Origin: JADKFD01 sp050250665
GTDB lineage: Bacteria; Pseudomonadota; Gammaproteobacteria; Xanthomonadales; SZUA-5
Direction of reading: 5' to 3'
DNA: 64,000 nt
Assembly: GCA_050250665.1 (NCBI GenBank)
Contig: JBFWOF010000017.1
Span: 1 to 64,000 of the forward strand
Position numbers and translations under genes: made by a program. Each line of letters opens with the position of its first letter. Positions within the stretch are counted from its first letter, which is position 1. Below are positions 43,036 to 52,700 of the stretch, in pieces. Below the pieces are notes generated by a model, which was not told the DNA's origin, searched no databases, and saw only the letters and a program-made list of their open reading frames with translations.

Positions 43036-44051
43036 GCGGCGAAGCGCGCGGCGCGCGCTGGTGGCAGGCTGCCGCGCAGCAGCCAGCGCTCGATCTCAAC
43101 CCAGGGATCACCCGCGGCCCGTCCCTTGCACACCAGATCGATCCGGTGGGCTTCGGCCAGACGCTGCGTCCATCCACGGCCGAGCGCGCGCTCCATCGCT
43201 GCCTGCCGCGGCCCGAACACCCGATGACTGGGCCAATACGCGTGCAGGGACTGTCCGCGGGCCTTGAGTGCTTCGGCGCCGGCCAAAGCCGTGATCTGAT
43301 TGATCAGAAAGCCCAGCAGCTCCGCCGGATGGGTGCCCTCCCCGCGCAAACCGGCCAGAATCCGGCGAACCCTGGACGCCCGACCTGCAATCACCGCATC
43401 AAACAGACCGAAGACGTCGTAGCGGGCGTAGTCGGCAACGAGGTCCACCAACTGTGCGGCATCGATGCTTTGCCCAGGTGCCAGCAAGGCCAGTTTTGAC
43501 AGCTCCTGATGCGCCGCCAGCAGATTGCCTTCGACCCGCGAAGCCAGCTCGGCAACGCCGTCGTCACTCAGCGTGACGCCGAGTTTGCTGGCTCGCTGCC
43601 GGATCCAGTTTGGCAGCTCGCCGGCTTTGAGCGGCCAGATCGGCATCACTGCACCCGATTCTTCGATGGCACGCACCCAGGACAGGTTCTCGACAGTCTT
43701 GCTCCATTCAGTGGATTGAATCAGCAGGATGTCTTCACCGGGTTCGGCCAGAAATTCAAGGACCGCCGCACTGCCTTCGGCACTCAGCTTGGTGGTCGGC
43801 AGGCGCAGCTCGATCAGGCGGCGGGTCGCGAACAAGCCGAAGGAGCGCACCTCCATGCGCCACTCTGGCCAATCGAATCCAGCGATGACGTCGAAGACCA
43901 GGCGCTCACCTACACCACCGGCCATGGCAGCTCGCCTGAGCTCGTCGGCCGCTTCCAACACCAGCAGCGGCTCATTGCCGGCAACCAGGTACGCAGGCAG
44001 CAACTTTCCCGCCAGATGTCTGCGCAATTGCTCCGCTTGCGTTATGCGCAT
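43032..44051 (-). CDS. holA: DNA polymerase III delta subunit
   Basis: A 339-residue clamp-loader subunit that opens the beta ring. It starts MRITQAEQLRRHLAGKLLPAYLVAGNEPLLVLEA, the typical delta start, and ends in a helical collar domain (FGPRQAAMERALGRGWTQ). In most gammaproteobacteria it follows leuS and lptE; here it begins 11 bp after chpC, a chemosensory gene. No lptE is seen in this window. Confidence 0.94.
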   Translation of the reverse strand: MRITQAEQLRRHLAGKLLPAYLVAGNEPLLVLEAADELRRAAMAGGVGERLVFDVIAGFDWPEWRMEVRSFGLFATRRLIELRLPTTKLSAEGSAAVLEFLAEPGEDILLIQSTEWSKTVENLSWVRAIEESGAVMPIWPLKAGELPNWIRQRASKLGVTLSDDGVAELASRVEGNLLAAHQELSKLALLAPGQSIDAAQLVDLVADYARYDVFGLFDAVIAGRASRVRRILAGLRGEGTHPAELLGFLINQITALAGAEALKARGQSLHAYWPSHRVFGPRQAAMERALGRGWTQRLAEAHRIDLVCKGRAAGDPWVEIERWLLRGSLPPARAARFAA

Positions 44052-44062
44052 ACGCCGACGGC

Positions 44063-44527
44063 TTAGGCAGCAGCCAGCGAATCGCTGATCAACTGCTCGA
44101 TCTGGCCGAGGTCTGGGATGACCGCTTGATCATCGCGGACCATGACATTCATCAGCACGCCTGGTCGCGTGGGCATCGATTCGTTCGAGGGCACCATCAC
44201 TTCTGGCGACAGCGTGGTCAGTCGCGGGAATCCCTGCGCCAGCATGGCAATGTAGGGCATGCGCAAATGCCCGCCCAGCGCCTTCAGAACCGTAATTCGG
44301 GTACCGCGAGAACCTTCATCCAGGGCCATTCCGGCCAACAGCGAAAAAGAGAACAGTGGCAGGCGCCAGCCGCGCCAGTTGATGCGTCCCATCAACCATT
44401 CCGGCGCATTCGGAATCTTTTCCGGATTGGACAGGGTGATCACCTCGGCAACGCTGGCATTGGGCAGCAGGACGCGACCGTTGGTCACAGGAATCATCAA
44501 CCCTCGAATTTCAATCTGTTCGTTCAT
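44063..44527 (-). CDS. chpC: CheW-like protein, ChpC position of the Pil-Chp cluster
   Basis: A 154-residue CheW-like scaffold: MNEQIEIRGLMIPVTNGRVLLPNASVAEVI, then INWRGWRLPLFSF, a core strand pair of the fold. It would couple receptor PilJ to kinase ChpA in addition to PilI. The ATG at 44527 follows GAGGAAGT at a longish spacing; the longer frame to 44683 has no support. The name follows from position and fold. Confidence 0.8.
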   Translation of the reverse strand: MNEQIEIRGLMIPVTNGRVLLPNASVAEVITLSNPEKIPNAPEWLMGRINWRGWRLPLFSFSLLAGMALDEGSRGTRITVLKALGGHLRMPYIAMLAQGFPRLTTLSPEVMVPSNESMPTRPGVLMNVMVRDDQAVIPDLGQIEQLISDSLAAA

Positions 44528-44600
44528 GATCGGGTTTACTTCCTCAAATTCCTGCAGGCGCCCGGAGCGCGTCCTCGCGCTCAGGCGCATTAATGACCCT

Positions 44601-46772
44601 TCAGCCCAGAACCTCGAGCACCCGCTCGGCCAGCTGGGCCGGCGTTCCCTCGAACTTGACAATGCCCTGGGCCTTGGCCGCATCGATCATCGATGCAATC
44701 ACGCACGATCCGCGATCCTGGGCCCAGACCTGACCGCCGTGGTCGCTGAGGTAGCGGCCGCCTTCGACCGCATCCGTGCCCATGCCGCTGAACAGGATCA
44801 GTGTGACCTGATCGCCGAAGCGGTCGGTAGCGCTGCGCACCAGCTGATCAATGGACGGGCTGTAAGGTGTACTCGCGGACACCGCGCTGAACTGCAGACT
44901 GCCGCTGTCGTCAATGCTGATCTGCTCGCCGGCCGGGGCCACCACGACTTCACCATGGCGCAGCCGCTCGCCGGGCTTGGGATAGCGCACATTGAGCTTG
45001 GTCGCCGAGTCCAGCTGAGCGGCCATCATCTCCAGGAATTCGGCGCCCATATGCTGCGCCACGACAAAGGCTGCGGCCACATCACCGGGAATCCTGGACA
45101 GGAAAGTCTTGATGGCTTCCGGCCCGCCGATGGACGCTCCCAGCACAAAAAGCCGATTGAGATCGGGAAGATTCAAACCAGGCTGCGATGCGCTGGCCGG
45201 CGCCACGAACAGCGTGTCCAGATCGTCTTCGCTGCTGCTGGTGCCGGCTGCAACGTCCATCGCGGAGGTATCTGCCACCTCCAGATCCAGATCGAAATCG
45301 AGTTCGGCGAAACCCAGCTCCGAATCGGCCTCGGATTGTCGCACCGTCCCGGTTTGCTCCACCTCGCCCAGATCCATCTCGATGGACGAGAGATCGAGCG
45401 AGTCGAAATCATCCACGCTGGGCCCGGGCGACGCAGTGCTACCGGCGTCGTCGTCCATCAAGCGGAAATCAGCCAGCGCCAGTGAAGCCTCAAGATCGGC
45501 AGGGATCGGCGGAGCGCTGTCGGCCTTCGGCGGCTTGACCGGTGCGGCGGGCGTCGGCGGCGCCGCCTTCGGTGCCGGTCCACCGTCCAGGCGCCATTCG
45601 AAGATGGGCTCGGACTCGGATCTGGCCGGCGTCTCGGGCTTGCTTTCCTCCACCGGCTCCAGCGACCAGTTCAGAGCGTCGCTCATGCCCTTGAAAGCGG
45701 GTTTCTCGGCGGGCTCAGACTTGGCGGGTTCCGGCTCTGGCTTGGTTTCGGCCTCGGCCGATTGTGAAGCCTCGAACTCCCTGAACATCGCATCCAGGTC
45801 AGTCAATTCATCGGGCGCGGCCAGGTTCTGAACGGCAGGCTCTACCTCAGCAGCCGTGGAGAACATCGAATCCAGCTCATCCAGCGCATCAGACGCGGGC
45901 TGCTCCACCGCCGTAACTGCGTCATCGGGCGAGAATGGCTCGTCGAAAAGAGCGTCGAGATCGTCGATCTCATCGCCCATGGTCAACGAACCTGCGGCGG
46001 GCTCGGGCTGAAGGTCGTCGACCGCTAGTTCCAGGGTGTCGGCAAGCCTGGCAGCTGGCGGCGCAGTGCCAACATCCTCTACGGATACCTCAAGATCAAG
46101 CGTGTCGAGCGAAAATTCCTGATCTTCGGCAAGGCTGCCGGGCAGCTCCTCGCTTTCAGCCTCGAAATTCAGATCCAGCAGATCAGCCATGCCATCCGCT
46201 GACTCCGCAGCGGCCTCTGCCGGTAGTTCGGGCGTGGAGAAGGACAGCTCATCGAAGCCTGGCTCCGCGGCCTCGGGCCCAGCCTCCAGATTTTCAGGCT
46301 CAGCTTCCAGGGCAAAGGACATGTCCGGCATGTCCACTTCAGCCACCTCAGCGGGCGCCTGTGTAACCGTCGGCACCACGGGCTTTCTCGACACAGGTAC
46401 CGGTATGGATTGCGAGCCCGGGGGCGCAGGGGGAGTAACGTCGCTGTTGCCCTTGAGCTTGGCCGAGAGATGCCGCATCCAGCGCGCGCGATCCCAGCCG
46501 CTCAGATCACTGGACGCCGATGGATCATTGAAGATCACCGGGCGCTCGGAAGCATCCAGTGCGTCTGTGACATCATCGAGCAGATCCGCGAGGTCTGCAT
46601 CGAGATTCACGACAATGGCATCGGCGCCGCTGCTCAATATGGCTTGAGCATCAAGCGCACTCGCCTTGCACTCCGCGGCGATTCGAACCCCGGCATTGGC
46701 CAGCGCGGCCTTCAGGGCTGTTACGCCCTCTTCCTGCTCGAACACCAGCGCCACCGTGATCTCAGTGGACAT
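44601..46772 (-). CDS. chpB: CheB-type methylesterase with long acidic linker, ChpB position
   Basis: A 723-residue protein. Residues 1-120 resemble a receiver fold but the phosphoacceptor Asp is not conserved in the expected context (DAIVVNLDAD). Residues about 125-525 are an acidic, Ala/Glu/Ser/Pro-rich linker. The C-terminal CheB domain (about 535-723) has the catalytic triad: Ser at about 546 in LGASIGGPEA, His at about 572 in AQHMGAEF, and Asp at about 667 in SGMGTDAVEGG. It should remove methyl groups from PilJ glutamates. It overlaps the chpA end by 11 bp. No CheR/PilK methyltransferase gene lies in this cluster. Confidence 0.88.
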   Translation of the reverse strand: MSTEITVALVFEQEEGVTALKAALANAGVRIAAECKASALDAQAILSSGADAIVVNLDADLADLLDDVTDALDASERPVIFNDPSASSDLSGWDRARWMRHLSAKLKGNSDVTPPAPPGSQSIPVPVSRKPVVPTVTQAPAEVAEVDMPDMSFALEAEPENLEAGPEAAEPGFDELSFSTPELPAEAAAESADGMADLLDLNFEAESEELPGSLAEDQEFSLDTLDLEVSVEDVGTAPPAARLADTLELAVDDLQPEPAAGSLTMGDEIDDLDALFDEPFSPDDAVTAVEQPASDALDELDSMFSTAAEVEPAVQNLAAPDELTDLDAMFREFEASQSAEAETKPEPEPAKSEPAEKPAFKGMSDALNWSLEPVEESKPETPARSESEPIFEWRLDGGPAPKAAPPTPAAPVKPPKADSAPPIPADLEASLALADFRLMDDDAGSTASPGPSVDDFDSLDLSSIEMDLGEVEQTGTVRQSEADSELGFAELDFDLDLEVADTSAMDVAAGTSSSEDDLDTLFVAPASASQPGLNLPDLNRLFVLGASIGGPEAIKTFLSRIPGDVAAAFVVAQHMGAEFLEMMAAQLDSATKLNVRYPKPGERLRHGEVVVAPAGEQISIDDSGSLQFSAVSASTPYSPSIDQLVRSATDRFGDQVTLILFSGMGTDAVEGGRYLSDHGGQVWAQDRGSCVIASMIDAAKAQGIVKFEGTPAQLAERVLEVLG

Positions 46773-49700
46773 TGGCGTGCCCCGCGGTCAGCGCATCCTG
46801 CACGTTCTTCAACAGATCAGTCTCTTGATAAGGCTTGCCCAGATAACGATCCACGCCCACTTCGAGTGCCCGCTGACGATGCTTTTCGCCGGTACGCGAG
46901 GTGATCATGATGATCGGAATGTGCTTGAGCCGGTTGTCGTTGCGTATGTACGTGGCCACCTCGTAGCCGTCCATCCGCGGCATTTCGATGTCGAGCAGGA
47001 TCACGTCCGGCATGCGGTCCTGAAGCTGCTCCACCGCATCCAGACCGTCCTTGGCCGTGAACACATCGATATTGCTTCGCTCCAGCACGCGCGTGGTGAC
47101 CTTGCGCATCGTGATCGAGTCGTCGACCACCATCACCAGCGGCTGACGGCGCGGTGCCGGTTCCGGCATCGGCTCCATCAACTCCAGTTCGGCCGCAAGT
47201 TCCGGCGCCTGACGCAGTGCCACACCATGACGAACCAAAGGTGCCAGATCAAGAATGACCACGACCCGACCGTCGCCCATGATCGTGGCGCCGAAGATGC
47301 CGGGCACGATACTGAGCTGGGCACCGGCAGACTTGACCACGACTTCCTTGGAGCCGATGACCTGGGTCACGCGCACTGCCGCGCGCTGGTCACCAGTGCG
47401 GCTCATCAGCAGCGGCACCTGGGTTTCGTCGATGCCGTGGCTCACCGGTGACCGCAGCAGGTCACCGAGGTCGTAGATCTGGTAGATCTCACCGCCGTAG
47501 TTGATGTCGAGCTGTTTCTGCTCAAGCCGGCGCTCCAGTTCCTTGCGCGGCATCCGCGTCACGCCGGTGATCGAGGTCATCGGAATGGCGTAGGTCGCCT
47601 CACCCAGACGCACCATGACGGCCTGCGCCACGGCAAGGGTAAAGGGCAGACGAATGGTGATCCGGGTGCCTACACCCACATCCGAATCCAGCTCCAGCGA
47701 TCCACCCAGCTGTTTCACCTCGCTGGCGACCACGTCCATGCCCACGCCGCGGCCGGCAACCTTGCTGACTTCGCTCGCTGTCGAGAAACCGGCTTCCAGC
47801 ACGAACTGGAAGATGTCGCGGTCGCTCAGCGTCGCATCCGGCGTCATCAAACCGCGCTCGATGGCCTTGGTGCGAATGGCGTCGCGATTCATGCCACTGC
47901 CGTCATCAGTCACCTGGATCAGCACTTCGGTCGCTTCACGCGAGACCTTGATGCTGACCGTTCCCTCTTCGGGCTTGCCCTTGCTGACACGGGCTTCCGG
48001 CAACTCGATGCCGTGTGCCAGCGAATTGCGCAACATGTGCTCGAAGGGCGCAGTCATGCGTTCGAGCACGGTGCGATCCATTTCGCCCTGAGTGCCCTCA
48101 ACCTTCAGTTGCGCCTTCTTGCCGAGCTCCGACGCGGTCTGTCGGAGAATGCGGCGCAGACGCGGCACCAGACTCTCGAAGGGCACCATGCGCGTGCGCA
48201 TGAGACCTTCCTGCAGATCCGAGCTGACGCGGGACTGCTGCAGCAGCAGCGTTTCCGACTGACGCGCAATATCGTCCAGCAGGTTCTGAATGGAGACCAA
48301 GTCAGAAACGGACTCGGCCAGCGCACGCGACAGCTGCTGCAGCGTGGAGAATCGATCGAGCTCCAGCGGATCGAATTCGGTGTTGCCTGATTGCTCGGTC
48401 TCGCGCTGGAAGCGCGACAGGATCTGCGCCTCGGTTTCCATTTCCAGCTTGCGCAACTGGTCACGCAAACGGCTGACGGTCTGTTCGAATTCCACCAGGT
48501 TGAACCTGAAGCCACCCATCTGGGCTTCAAGGCGCGAACGATAGATCGAGACCTCACCGGCAAAGTTCACCAGATTGTCGAGCAGATCGGCTCGGACACG
48601 GATCAGTTCCTGCTGCGCAGCGCGAGCAGCAACCTCGTCCTCATCCAGCTGGGTCCGTCGTTGCGCCCCGGACCGCGTGGGCGCGCGGGCCGGAATGACC
48701 TTGCGCACCGGCGCCTCGGCTGCCACTTCTTCCGAGCTTTCGCCACTGGAGTCTGCGCTTGGTGTGGGCTCTGCGGCTGCAGACGCCTCGGCCGCTTCTG
48801 CAGCGGCTGCGCCCATCTCAGCGACTTCGGCGTCGAACTCCGCCTCCCGGCCTTCAAGGATGGCTTCGAGTCGGGCAATCGTATGTTCGGGGAGCGCAAT
48901 GGCCTGGCGCACCTTGACCCGCTGAACCATGCCGTGCAGTCGATCGAAGGCTTTTTCGAGGGCGTCAATCGAGGCCCGCGACGCCGCCCGCTCACCATGG
49001 ACGATGGACTCGAACAAGGATTCCATGGCGTGACTGAGGTCGCCGACCGGATATAGTCCGGCCATGCGGGCACCGCCCTTGAGCGTATGCAGATCACGCT
49101 GCAGTGCTGCGACTGGCTCACGATCCTCCGGATTCTCACGGAGTTGTGCCATGGCACTGTCGGAGTGGTCCAGAATATCGACCGCCTCCTCGACAAAGAT
49201 GTCGAGCAGATCCATGTCCATATCGGGCAGGTCGAGCGGTCCTTCGGGATCCACATCTCCGGCGAAAGCCATCGCGTGGGCCGCCGCAACTGCAGTCTCC
49301 GCAGCCGCAGCGATGATCGCCGGCTCGGTCTCGTCCGCCTTCTCAACCGGCTCTGCTGCCAGTTCGGTCACGTCTGCGTCAGCCGCGACTTCGGCCTCGG
49401 CGTCCTCAGCCAGATCCGGCGTCAAGGCTTCATCGGACTCGAGGGCCGGTTCGTTGTTGTCATCGGCCAGATCAAGGCCGTGATCCGATGGCTCAGCCTC
49501 TTCCTCCGCCTGCTCGGCGACCTCATTGAGGGATTCAGCCGCTTGGTCGGAAAGCTCATCGACTTGACTGGAAAGAGCATCTACCTCGCCAGCAAGCGCA
49601 TCGGCTTCATCCGAGGGCTCATTCACATCGCTGGCATCCTCTGCCAGCATCGAAGCCGTGAGCAGGTCGTCCGTTTCCAGGGTGTCTTCGCCGCTGGTCC

Positions 49701-52700
49701 CCTCAATGGCTTCGAGGGAACTTTCTGCGACTTGCTCCTCGGTGTCATCCAGCGACCACAAACCACCGTCGCGGCTCTCTGCTGCGGCGGAGTCGGCGGC
49801 CTCTTGCAACTGACCTTCAGTTGACCTCTCGTCGCTGCCGGCTTCGTCTCCGATTGCACCCAGTTCGGCAAGGAACTCTTCGGTTTCAGTCAGTCCTGCC
49901 AGCTCGTCATCGGCCGATTCGGTCAGCTCGGCGAGTTCTGCAAACTCTTCCATATCCTCGGCAGAGTCAGCGCCATCGCCAAGGTCCGCTGTCTCCAGTT
50001 CGCTCGACTCGGCATCGACTTCAGCCGCGTCCGACACTTCCGCAAGGTCTGAATCAAAGAGACCTTCCAGACTCGAAGCCTCTGACAAAGCCTCGGCGCT
50101 GTCCTGCAGTGCTTCGACCGGCTCCGATTCGGGCGGCTGTTCAATGGAGGTATCGAACAATGCTTCCAGATCGTCTGCGACGGCGTCAGGCGCCGCGGCA
50201 TCTTCTCCCAGCGATTCATCCGGCGCGACTTCCAGATCGGTCTCGCCGATGGTGGCGTCCTCGACATCGGCCAGCCAGTTCAGATCCTGGTCATCGGTGG
50301 CACCAATTTCGGTGACGGCCTCCCCCAGATCTTCAACCGGTGAATCGGCATCGGGCTGAAACTCCTCCGCAGCCAATTCGGCCAAGGTGTTCAGCGTATC
50401 CGGCGAGACTTCGTCCTCAGCGGCGTCAAAGATTTCCGTCATCTCGACCGTTCCAACGGTTTCGCTCTCGGCGTCGTCGTCGGACTCGAGTTCCGCCTCG
50501 TACCATGGCAGAGGCGTGGTCTCGGCCGTCGCGCCGTCGGCCGACTCATAACCCTCGGCACCGGTCACCTCGTCGCGAGATTCATCGGCGACGTGGATGC
50601 CAAATCCGTGATACGGATGATCGGGCGGCGGCAAACCGTCGCGGAGCGCTGAAACCCGCTCGGACAGTGCCGAGGTATCAGGGAGTTCCGAGCCGCTTCC
50701 GACCGCGGCCATGACCTCGGAAATGCACTCCGCGGACTCGGTCAGAGCGACCATGCCTTCTTCAGACGGTTGCAATCCACGGGCGCGCAGGCGTTTGAGG
50801 TATCCCTCCAGAGGGGCGACCACACGCGTCAGCAGCGGCAGATCGACCATGGCCAAGGCACCGTTCAGGGTATGCACGGCGCGCAGCAGTTCCTCGGTCA
50901 CCGGCTGGGGACCGATTTCGGCTGCCTGGCCGAGATAGCCCCGGATGGTGGTCAGGTGTCCTTCAACCTCGCTGCTGAGGATTTCCATCAGCATCGGATC
51001 AACTTCCAGCGGCGAGGGCTCGCGTCGCGCCTCGGAATCTTCCGAGGCCTCGGCAGTCGGGACCTCAGCAGGCTCTTCGAGCACTACTGCCGCTTCCAGC
51101 TCATCGCTGCTGTCAGCCGGCGTTTCGACTTCGATCTCTGCCGGGACAGTGGACTCAAGCTCGCCCGCCTCGGAGGCCGGCTGAGCTTCAGCCGTGACCG
51201 CCGGGGCGGGCGAGAATTTTGGGAGCCAGACCTCCTGTCCCGAGGACAATTGGTCGGAAACCCACATGATCGCGCCGATGTTCGCATCGGGTTGACCTTC
51301 CCCCTTCAGCGCCAACAGCATGCCGGGTAGCGCAGCAATGGCGTGGTCCAGCAGATCAAGCACTGCCGGCGTGGGCTGAATGGTCTTGTCGAGAACCCGG
51401 TTCAGCATGTTCTCGATCTTCCAGGCGTACTCGCCGATGGCGAGAGCCCCGACCAGTCGACCGCTACCCTTGAGGGTATGGAAGGAACGCCTGACCGGCT
51501 TCAGCTTCTCGAAGTCGCCGAGGTCGTTCTTCCAGGCCGGATACTGCCTGTTGAGATTGTCGAGTTCGTCCTGCACCTCTTCAACGAAGACTTCCCGGAT
51601 TTCATCGTCGATCTCGTCAGATGGCACCGAATGGAAACCGACGTCGGGCAAGCTGAAACCGGCCGGCATACCGTCAGGCAGAGGCGCCTGCGGAATCTGC
51701 TCGACCGCTGCCGCCGTCGTGTCCACTGCTTCCAGTGAAACTGGGGCGGCATCTGCAAGCGCACTTTCCGCTGCTTCCGGTTCGGAAGCATCAAGCTCCG
51801 CAAATGGAGTCTCGATCGATGCCTCCAGCTCCATCTCCAGATCTTCAATCGGTGCCGGCGCAAGATCGCCAGCCTGATCGCTGCTGGCAGTCTCTGCTTC
51901 GACTGCGGTTTCGACTGCAGTCGAATCCAGATCGATGCTCTCTTCCAGCGGCGAACGCAGTGCTTCGTCCGCGGAAACACTTTCGGGAGACTCGAATTCG
52001 GCGCTGGTGATGCGCAACTCGTCCAGATTCTGCACGGACGGCGTCACCGGTTCGGAGGCGGTCTCGCCGATGACCAGATCATCCAGGCTTTCGCCCGGCG
52101 CGATCTCGACCGCACTGCTCATCTCCGCCGAGGCGGTATCCAGAACATCGGCAGTCGTTTCCCCAGCGGCCGACGGTTCCGAGAGGTCCAGACTGTGGAT
52201 CAGGGCATCGACTGCCCCGGCATCGCTTTGCGGCAGCTCGATTTCGGGCAGCTGCTGCCCGCCATCGACCTGCAGAGTGACTGAATCCGACTCGGGCGGC
52301 TGGGTCCTTTCGGTCTCGAAGGTGTCCGAGAAACTCGGGAATTCGCTGACCGCCTCGACCGCTGTTTCCGCTACGGGCGGAGTTTCGACGGCCGCTTCGG
52401 CCGCCGCCTCGGCGCCTTCCTCGGGCAACGGCCAATAGCCCAAAGCCTCCAGGCTGCGCCGCGTCACGTCGAGGATCTTGTCGCGGTTGCGCCGGCCTTC
52501 CTTCACGGCCTCGAGATAGAACTCGATACTGGCAATCGCGTCCGCCATCAGATCAAGCTGATCGCCAGAGGGCACGCGCCGATGCTGCAGCAGCTCGACT
52601 TCGGCGAAGCGCACCACACCGCCGAGCAATGCCGCCGGCTCGGGCAGATTGAGCATGCGCATGGCACCGCTGATCTCGTCCAGCAATCGCGGTATCTGCT

